From Hyphococcus sp. (GTDB lineage Bacteria > Pseudomonadota > Alphaproteobacteria > Caulobacterales > Parvularculaceae): 52,887 nt of DNA. Within the stretch, counting starts at the first letter, position 1. Each line of letters begins with the position of its first letter. The translations under genes and the position numbers were made by a program. The DNA is taken from positions 1-52,887 of the forward strand of contig JAJFFY010000070.1 of the NCBI GenBank assembly GCA_021776415.1, given 5' to 3'. The notes under the pieces are model-generated. The model worked only from the letters and a program-made list of their open reading frames with translations. It did not search any database and was not told the origin of the DNA. Of the stretch, positions 47,815 to 52,887 are shown in pieces.

Positions 47815-49601
47815 GGCGCACGCTCCACAATCGGCGCCGCTGCTGCGGCTTTGCGCGGCATGCCCGTACCCTCTGCGGCTTCACCGCCGGAGACAAAGGC
47901 GGCAAGCGCCGTCGCTTCGTTGACCGGCGTCAGGCCCAAAAATGGCGCCGCGCGCGCGACGATGCGCGAGAATGCCGGCGCGGCGGTCCAGCCCGCTGTC
48001 GCATAGCCATAGGTCTCTTTCAGCGGCTGCGGCTCATCGAGCGACACCAGGATCGCATAGCGCGGCGCATAACCCGGAACCGCACCGACAAAACTTGCAA
48101 TTCTTGTGTTGCGATTATAGCCGCCATTGAGCGGTTTATCCGCCGTTGCGGTTTTGCCAATCGGGAAATATCCCGGCGCTTCTGCTTGGCTTGCCGTACC
48201 GTCGGTGATGACGCGGCGGAGAATACGGCGCATAATGACGCTGGTCTGGTTAGAAAATACGGCCCGTTCGGATATGCGTTCAGGGTCGGCAAAAAATGTC
48301 GGGTTATGATAATCGCCGCCATTCACCACCGCGCAAAACGCCGTCAGCAAATGCAACGGCGTCACTGAAATCCCGTGGCCATAAGCGATGGTCGCGGTCT
48401 CCACCGGCCCCCAATGGTCCGGCAGCTGCGGTGCGCGACGCTCCGGCAGTTCCATTGTCAGGCGCGTCAGCAGGCCGAGCTTGCCCAAATAGTCCCGCTG
48501 CTTTTTGGTCCCGAGATCACCGGCGACGCGGGCAATGCCGATATTGGAAGAAAACTGCACCACTTCCGACAGGGTCAATATTCTGTTCTCGCCATGAAAA
48601 TCGGTAACCCTGTGGTCGGCGACGAGAAAGCTCCCGCGCGCATCATAGTTTGTGGCCTCTCCCGCCAGGCCTTCTTCCAGCGCCGACGCCGCGGTAAAGG
48701 CCTTAAACGCCGAGCCCAACTCATATTGATCAAGCGTGGCGCGATTGCGACGAGAATCCGCCGCTGCGGCGCCCGGTGAGTTGGGATCGAAATCCGGCAG
48801 GCTGGCAAGCGCAATGATCTCGCCAGTCGCAACATCCATCACCCCGGCCCAGCCGGCCTTGGCGCTAAATTTTGTTATCGCTGCGGCGAGCTCGTCTTCA
48901 ACGATTTGCTGCACGCGAATATCAATCGAGGCGCGCATCGTCCGCGCGCCGCGCCAATCATTAGCGAGCTTCTCAAGCCCCATCACGCCGCCCTTGCCCT
49001 GCTCTTCATGGCCGATGATATGAGCGGCAAGATCCGCCTGCGGGTAAAATCGCTTGATCCGGGTGGCAAAATGAATACCCGGCAGGCCGAGATCAAACAC
49101 CGCCTGGCGCTCAGCCGGCGTCAAGTTCCCGCGCAGCTCAACATAGCGGCCGCGACGCAGTTTTTGTTCCAACTCACCCGCATCAATATCCGGCAGCACC
49201 GTCAACAGCTTTTGCGCCGTCTCGCGCGCATCCCAAATTTCCCGGCCGGCGACTTCAAGGGATATCATCGGCAGATCGGTCGCCAGCAGCGCGCCGTTGC
49301 GATCGATGATTTCCGCGCGCGGCGCCTCGATTGACGGCGCCGCCGCGTGCGGCGCCTCTGCTTTAATCTGCCCGAAGGAGATATACGCCAGCCGCACGCC
49401 CAGCGAGGCGAATACAAACACAAACACCACCGCGCACATCAAGATGCGGTTCTTGGCGCGGTCTGTCTGTCGCTGACGGCCGCTTCTGGCGCGCACATGC
49501 ATCGTCGCCGGAGCCGTTTCAGGGCGGAGCGATGCTGCGGTTTCAGCCTCAGTGATAACATAGGCCGCCGGCTTTGCCTTTTTACCTTTGCGCATGAGCA
49601 T
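47811..49601 (-). CDS. ftsI: septal peptidoglycan transpeptidase FtsI (PBP3)
   Basis: Class B penicillin-binding protein of 596 residues. A basic cytoplasmic tail (1-50) precedes one membrane helix (about 51-74), the pedestal domain (about 90-220) and the transpeptidase domain (about 245-560). Active-site motifs are S297-x-x-K300 (GSAFK), S351-S352-N353 (FSSNIG) and K483-T484-A485 (GKTATAD); the last is KTA in place of the commoner KTG, but within family range. It works with FtsW at the septum. It lies 44 nt after ftsL and overlaps murE. Confidence 0.96.
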   Translation of the reverse strand: MLMRKGKKAKPAAYVITEAETAASLRPETAPATMHVRARSGRQRQTDRAKNRILMCAVVFVFVFASLGVRLAYISFGQIKAEAPHAAAPSIEAPRAEIIDRNGALLATDLPMISLEVAGREIWDARETAQKLLTVLPDIDAGELEQKLRRGRYVELRGNLTPAERQAVFDLGLPGIHFATRIKRFYPQADLAAHIIGHEEQGKGGVMGLEKLANDWRGARTMRASIDIRVQQIVEDELAAAITKFSAKAGWAGVMDVATGEIIALASLPDFDPNSPGAAAADSRRNRATLDQYELGSAFKAFTAASALEEGLAGEATNYDARGSFLVADHRVTDFHGENRILTLSEVVQFSSNIGIARVAGDLGTKKQRDYLGKLGLLTRLTMELPERRAPQLPDHWGPVETATIAYGHGISVTPLHLLTAFCAVVNGGDYHNPTFFADPERISERAVFSNQTSVIMRRILRRVITDGTASQAEAPGYFPIGKTATADKPLNGGYNRNTRIASFVGAVPGYAPRYAILVSLDEPQPLKETYGYATAGWTAAPAFSRIVARAAPFLGLTPVNEATALAAFVSGGEAAEGTGMPRKAAAAAPIVERAP

Positions 49602-49645
49602 CGCGGCGCCAAACCTTTCTTAAATAGCTTTCGTGTTTCTCATCC

Positions 49646-50017
49646 CTAATCGGCGGCCGACAATTGCGCCATTGCGATAGCGTTGGTGATGATCTCGCTT
49701 GGCGCGGCGCCATCATCTATTTGTGGATCGTTCTCACCGGTCATGGCGACTACAAATTGCTGCGCCGAGACAATCTGTACAGGTTCCGATGGGCGCAAGT
49801 CGGTTTTGGCTCTGGCTATTTTGGCGAGGCGCTCGGGATTTTCGAGATAGGCGACCTCCGCGCGCAACAGCTGAATTTGCTGCAGCTCATCAAGTCTGGC
49901 GCTCTCCATGCGCTCCAGCTCCATGCGCGTCTTCTGCACCGACTGCTCGGCGCGGTATCGCCCAACCGCCGCCGCCGCCAGCAAGACACACAAAAATATC
50001 GTTGTGATCCGAAACAT
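49646..50017 (-). CDS. ftsL: cell division protein FtsL
   Basis: Small bitopic divisome protein of 123 residues. One N-terminal membrane helix (about 3-19) leads to a periplasmic leucine-zipper-like coiled coil (about 22-60, QKTRMELERMESARLDELQQIQL region) that pairs with FtsB. The conserved LENPERLAKIARAKTDLRP segment follows, and then a short tail. Identification rests on this last motif, the topology and the position between rsmH and ftsI. Its ATG directly abuts the rsmH stop (TAGATG). Confidence 0.92.
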   Translation of the reverse strand: MFRITTIFLCVLLAAAAVGRYRAEQSVQKTRMELERMESARLDELQQIQLLRAEVAYLENPERLAKIARAKTDLRPSEPVQIVSAQQFVVAMTGENDPQIDDGAAPSEIITNAIAMAQLSAAD

Positions 50018-51028
50018 CTATCGTTTCCCTTCGTTAAAATTTTTCAACGCAATCGGCCCCGGCAGCCCCAGCCTCTCGTCGTCTATCGACGCGAACGGTG
50101 CGGCGAGACGCACACCGCCGCGTAGCCGCGCAGAGCGCGCACGCCTATTCGCAAGTGTCTCCTCGTCGCCCGGCGGCAACGCCTTGGCGAAGACCGGCTC
50201 AAATGTCGGCGCGGATTTAACGGCCGGCGGCGCATGGCGTGACCCCGCAGCGCCGGATGGAAATCGGTTAGCGAAAAACCGCTTCACAATCCGGTCTTCC
50301 AAAGAATGAAATGTCACGACCAAAACCCGCCCCGCCGGTCGCAACAGCCGTTCCGCTGCGCGCAGACCCGCGACCAGCTGGCCAAGCTCGTCATTTACAA
50401 ATATCCGCAAAGCCTGGAACACGCGCGTTGCCGGATGGATCTTCGACTTGCCCCAATTCGGCGCCGCCTTTTCGACAATAAAGGCCAACGCCGTCGTCGT
50501 CGTAATCGGCGCGGTCTCGCGCGCGTTGACAATGGCGCGGGCAATTCTGCCGGCGCGCTTTTCCTCGCCATAGGTCCTGAATATCGCCGCCAGTTCGCGC
50601 ACATCGCCCTTGGCGATAACATCGCCAGCGTCGGGCTTGCCGCCGTCCATACGCATCGACAATGGGCCCTCGCGGCGGAAAGAAAAGCCGCGTTCGACTT
50701 CATCAAGCTGCATCGAGGAAACGCCGAGATCAAAGACGATACCGTCAACGCCATCGACGCCCCGCTCGGCGAGCGCTTCTTCCATCTCCGCAAACGGGCG
50801 ATTGATCAGCCGCAAACGATCGCCGAATTCTGCAACCATCGCTTTCGCGCGGTCTATTGCCGTCGGATCGCGATCAAATCCGTAAACCGTGCAGTTCGCC
50901 GCCGTTAATATAGCGCGCGCATAACCGCCGGCGCCGAAGGTCGCATCGACGTAAACCCCGTTTTCCCGTGGCGCCAGCGCGGAGACAACCTCGCGCGCCA
51001 TCACCGGAATATGGGCGGGCGCACTCAT
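50018..51028 (-). CDS. rsmH: 16S rRNA (cytosine1402-N4)-methyltransferase
   Basis: SAM-dependent methyltransferase of 336 residues, formerly MraW, modifying C1402 in the ribosomal P site. The family start HIPVMAREVVSAL is followed by the SAM site VDATFGAGGYARAIL, FDRDPTAIDRAK, GIVFDLGVSSMQLDE, and the C-terminal VVTFHSLEDRIVKRFF. I chose ATG 51028 because homology begins there (MSAPAHIPVM) and the ATGA overlap with mraZ is typical; the open frame to 51130 lies inside mraZ. Confidence 0.97.
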   Translation of the reverse strand: MSAPAHIPVMAREVVSALAPRENGVYVDATFGAGGYARAILTAANCTVYGFDRDPTAIDRAKAMVAEFGDRLRLINRPFAEMEEALAERGVDGVDGIVFDLGVSSMQLDEVERGFSFRREGPLSMRMDGGKPDAGDVIAKGDVRELAAIFRTYGEEKRAGRIARAIVNARETAPITTTTALAFIVEKAAPNWGKSKIHPATRVFQALRIFVNDELGQLVAGLRAAERLLRPAGRVLVVTFHSLEDRIVKRFFANRFPSGAAGSRHAPPAVKSAPTFEPVFAKALPPGDEETLANRRARSARLRGGVRLAAPFASIDDERLGLPGPIALKNFNEGKR

Positions 51029-51507
51029 GAGGCAGCTTCCACTGGCGTTGGATTGCGCAACGACAATTTGGCTTCTGCGGTAATTTTTTCTTCCTCTGCG
51101 GCAATTTTTTGAAACTCGTCCGGGTTCCATATCTGGAACGAAGAGCCAAGCCCCGCGAATAACGCCTTGCCGTCAAGCAATGTGCTTTCGCGCAACCGTG
51201 GCGGCAGAACAATCCGCCCTTCCTTATCGAGGCCAAGCTCCACTACCCGCGCTGTGACCGTACGCTCCAGGCTGCGGCGTTTTTCGGAAAACGGGTCAAG
51301 CGCGGCGATCGACGCCATCAAGGTTTCGATATAAAAGGCCCCGCCGCAATCAAGGCAGTTTTCATTCGTAGACGGAATGCAATAGATCGAAGAGCCGCGC
51401 TCAAGGTCGAGGACGCGGCGAAACCGCGCCGGCGTGGCGAGGCGCCCTTTGACATCAATCTTGTTGACGAACGACCCCAAAAACAGGGTCTCGGCCCCGC
51501 ACCGCAT
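51025..51507 (-). CDS. mraZ: transcriptional regulator MraZ
   Basis: First gene of the division and cell wall cluster, 160 residues, slightly longer than the usual 143-152. It has two AbrB-like SpoVT repeats: FLGSFVNKIDVKGRLATPARFR at the N-terminus and VELGLDKEGRIVLPPRLRE in the second half; DxxGR/KGR signatures occur in both. MraZ forms rings and represses its own operon in enterobacteria by binding TGGGN repeats. The ATG has GGAGGA 7 nt upstream. Three candidate operator repeats lie 75-100 bp upstream. Confidence 0.95.
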   Translation of the reverse strand: MRCGAETLFLGSFVNKIDVKGRLATPARFRRVLDLERGSSIYCIPSTNENCLDCGGAFYIETLMASIAALDPFSEKRRSLERTVTARVVELGLDKEGRIVLPPRLRESTLLDGKALFAGLGSSFQIWNPDEFQKIAAEEEKITAEAKLSLRNPTPVEAAS

Positions 51508-51581
51508 CCCAAATTCCTCCGCTCCGCGACACCCCGCCCTTGGGATACGTCGCCCCTGCTCCGCAAAAATTACGGTACCTT

Positions 51582-51606
51582 ATGGGATATCATGGTATTT
51601 CATGGG
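51582..51606 (+). promoter_or_regulatory. candidate MraZ operator: three TGGKN repeats at 10-bp spacing
   Basis: ATGGGATATC, ATGGTATTTC and ATGGGGTGC start at 51582, 51592 and 51602, so TGGGA, TGGTA and TGGGG recur exactly every 10 bp. Three TGGGN units with 5-nt spacers are what MraZ binds upstream of its own gene in E. coli. They lie on the strand opposite to mraZ transcription. Confidence 0.65.
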
Positions 51607-51710
51607 GTGCAAAGGATGTTTTGCCCCAAAACGCGGGTTTTTACCGATGATTCCGGAACAGAAACGGAACAACTGCGAATCAGCAGAAACTTACTTTCCG
51701 TAAGCAGTGA

Positions 51711-51725
51711 TTAATTTTTTATTAA
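51711..51725. promoter_or_regulatory. CtrA box TTAA-N7-TTAA upstream of mraZ
   Basis: Half sites at 51711-51714 and 51722-51725 with exactly 7 nt between (TTTTTTA), about 205 bp upstream of mraZ in the fliJ-mraZ gap. The region is AT-rich, so a chance match is easier here than at the other two boxes. Confidence 0.55.
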
Positions 51726-51772
51726 ATTTAGCCGCGGCAGATTTTCACGCCGTGTTCGCGCCAGCAATAGCT

Positions 51773-52204
51773 CTATAGGCGGGCGGCAATATTTCCTGTG
51801 GCCACGCCTGGCTCCGCGATCAAGGCCGCCTCGTGCTTGCCGGCTGTCTTTGCATCGCGTTCATTCATGCAGATAAGGTTTTCCAGTTTTCTGATTTCGG
51901 CGGATGCTGCTTCAAGCTTGGTTTTGGCGTTAGTCCCGGCTTCTTCCAGCGTCAGTAATGTGGTTTGGAGATTATGACGGCGCGCGCGCATGCCTTCTTT
52001 ATAGGCGGCAAAGCCTGCGGCGTCGGCCTCCCCCGCCACCTTTTCTTCCCGGCGCAACTCATCATCAAGCCCTGTCAGCGACGCCTCCGCCGAAGATTGC
52101 GCCCGCGCCACATCCGCCAAATCCGTGCTCAGCGCATCCGCCTCAAGGCGAGCGAATTTCAGCAATCTCTCAAGCCCTGCCCGGGCGCGGGTCATGTCGG
52201 TCAT
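51773..52204 (-). CDS. fliJ: FliJ-like flagellar export chaperone
   Basis: Nearly all-helical protein of 143 residues: long coiled-coil helices across about 1-130 with Ala/Glu/Arg-rich heptads (ALSTDLADVARAQSSAEASL, EGMRARRHNLQTTLLTLEEAG), and no membrane helix. This length, the N-terminal LERLLKFARLEADAL and the fold pattern fit FliJ, which stimulates the FliI ATPase of flagellar export. Sequence conservation in FliJ is low, so the call also rests on the adjacent ctrA and the flagellar flavour of the neighbourhood. No fliI is next to it within the window. Start ATG 52204 has AGGA about 10 nt upstream. Confidence 0.62.
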   Translation of the reverse strand: MTDMTRARAGLERLLKFARLEADALSTDLADVARAQSSAEASLTGLDDELRREEKVAGEADAAGFAAYKEGMRARRHNLQTTLLTLEEAGTNAKTKLEAASAEIRKLENLICMNERDAKTAGKHEAALIAEPGVATGNIAARL

Positions 52205-52813
52205 TGGCTCTTATTCCTGGGCTCATATTCCTGGGTGGAGCAGATCGTAACAACAAAAAGGTTTCTTCAATCGTAAAGCCGACGATATTGCCCGTACAAA
52301 ACAACAGGTCAAAACATCGCCGCGTTCGCGACGCCTCGCAATAGCGTTGCAGTTTTTTCGACGCCGCCGCGCCCGTTTCGATTTCGACACGAGTGTCCGT
52401 TCTCACCCCTCCGTTTCCGCTGACGATATAAAGCCGCCCCTCGCCGGGCCCCGATCAACCGCCGCAACGGGGTCTATCGGCAAACAAAATAGAGGCCAGG
52501 AGTTAACGGGCCGCCCATAATCATCTCGCGCAGACGTTAATCAAGCCAGCTTTCTGCGCCGGCAAACTGGTAAATCGATTTTTTTGAAAAAATTCCAACA
52601 TGCTTAATGACAGGACCCGCAAATCAAGCAATTACGGGATGTCGTCGGTAAGAAGGGTTTTCAACGCCTTAAAGAATCTCTGCAAAAGAATTAAGGCCGG
52701 GCGTGCTGTTAACCAATGTGAAAGCATATCGTCGTTAGCATAAGACATACAAAACAAAAATGCGCGGTTCATAAGTCTTAAGGGGATGCCGCGTCGCGAA
52801 AAGGAGACGGACA
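52205..52813. promoter_or_regulatory. 609-bp non-coding region between fliJ and ctrA
   Basis: Divergent control region for fliJ (-) and ctrA (+). It holds several TTAA half sites (about 52504, 52537, 52604, 52670, 52691, 52709, 52778), including TTAACCAAT at 52709, close to the Caulobacter TTAACCAT variant, but no perfect N7 pair. It also has one GANTC site and an A/T-rich stretch near 52578-52596. AAGGAG at 52801 is the ctrA ribosome site. A 78-codon frame at 52170-52406 shows no protein character. Confidence 0.6.
52674..52678. promoter_or_regulatory. GANTC (CcrM) methylation site in the ctrA leader
   Basis: GAATC, 136 bp upstream of the ctrA start. In Caulobacter a GANTC site in the ctrA P1 promoter makes transcription sensitive to replication-linked hemimethylation. 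A single 5-bp match is weak on its own; the position is what makes it of interest. Confidence 0.4.
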
Positions 52814-52887
52814 ATGCGGGTTTTGCTCATCGAGGATGACGGCGCGACGGCCCAGAGCATTGAGCTGATGCTGAAATCAGACGGCTT
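52814..52887 (+). CDS. ctrA: cell-cycle response regulator CtrA (5' end only)
   Basis: Only the first 24 codons lie in the window, reading MRVLLIEDDGATAQSIELML then KSDG. This is nearly identical to the start of the Caulobacter CtrA receiver domain, with the acidic pocket pair D9-D10. CtrA is an OmpR-type response regulator, phosphorylated through CckA-ChpT, that blocks replication initiation and drives flagellar, division and cell-wall genes by binding TTAA-N7-TTAA. AAGGAG sits 8 nt before the ATG. Three matching boxes elsewhere in this window fit its presence. The DNA-binding half is not seen. Confidence 0.93.
   Translation, partial: MRVLLIEDDGATAQSIELMLKSDG

Noticed and set aside
52170..52406. 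78-codon minus-strand frame overlapping the fliJ start
   Set aside because: It has no domain, overlaps a better-supported gene and lies in the control region.

Overview
The window looks like a chromosomal segment of a Gram-negative, flagellated alphaproteobacterium near the Caulobacterales/Parvularculales/Hyphomonadaceae. Evidence: the right edge opens a near-canonical ctrA; three perfect TTAA-N7-TTAA CtrA boxes sit in front of cell-cycle or flagellar genes; murE has the meso-DAP motif DNPR; lpxC and bamD imply an outer membrane; and mraZ-to-lpxC followed by bamD-recN-ligA is the usual alphaproteobacterial order. I see no rRNA, tRNA, CRISPR array, phage or transposase.

Layout, left to right. 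(1) 54-1950 (+): an active-type M23 peptidase overlapping a bactofilin, a known morphogenesis pair, closed by a bidirectional terminator. (2) 2030-3755: a small membrane protein and a nitrilase. (3) 3704-14242 (-) plus 14486-16678 (+): an exopolysaccharide locus of the XrtA/PEP-CTERM-associated type: export lipoprotein, Wzz-like chain-length protein, BY-kinase, outer-membrane barrel, ATPase, deacetylase, FemAB-like protein and glycosyltransferase. Upstream is a short phosphoglycosyltransferase, and divergent to it a glycosyltransferase-deacetylase fusion. No exosortase is in the window. (4) 16742-17149: an orphan fliO behind a CtrA box, then a gap with a palindromic repeat. (5) 17628-18566: nucleoside hydrolase. 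(6) 18668-23866 (-): a branched-chain 2-oxoacid dehydrogenase operon (E1alpha, E1beta, E2, a small zinc-ribbon protein, E3). (7) 24100-25332: an unrecognised membrane protein with ankyrin-like repeats. (8) 25451-30458 (-): ligA, recN, bamD. (9) 30555-51507 (-): lpxC and the complete division and cell wall cluster (mraZ, rsmH, ftsL, ftsI, murE, murF, mraY, murD, ftsW, murG, murC, murB, ddl, ftsQ, ftsA, ftsZ). (10) 51773-52887: fliJ-like gene, a long ctrA leader and the first 24 codons of ctrA.

The division cluster is tightly packed, mostly with 1- to 4-nt overlaps, so departures stand out. A four-helix-bundle gene bounded by inverted G-rich GGGATTAGG-type repeats sits between murB and ddl and supplies the murB stop codon. 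A small secreted cysteine protein sits between murC and murB. Three hairpins, one with a 16-bp perfect stem covering the murG stop, fill the murG-murC gap. CtrA boxes lie upstream of mraZ and ftsZ, and three TGGKN repeats at 10-bp spacing upstream of mraZ look like an MraZ operator. Together these suggest CtrA linking envelope synthesis, division and motility in this organism.

The observations I rate highest are the four-helix-bundle element inside an essential operon, the exosortase-less XrtA-type locus with its glycosyltransferase-deacetylase fusion, and the CtrA box set.
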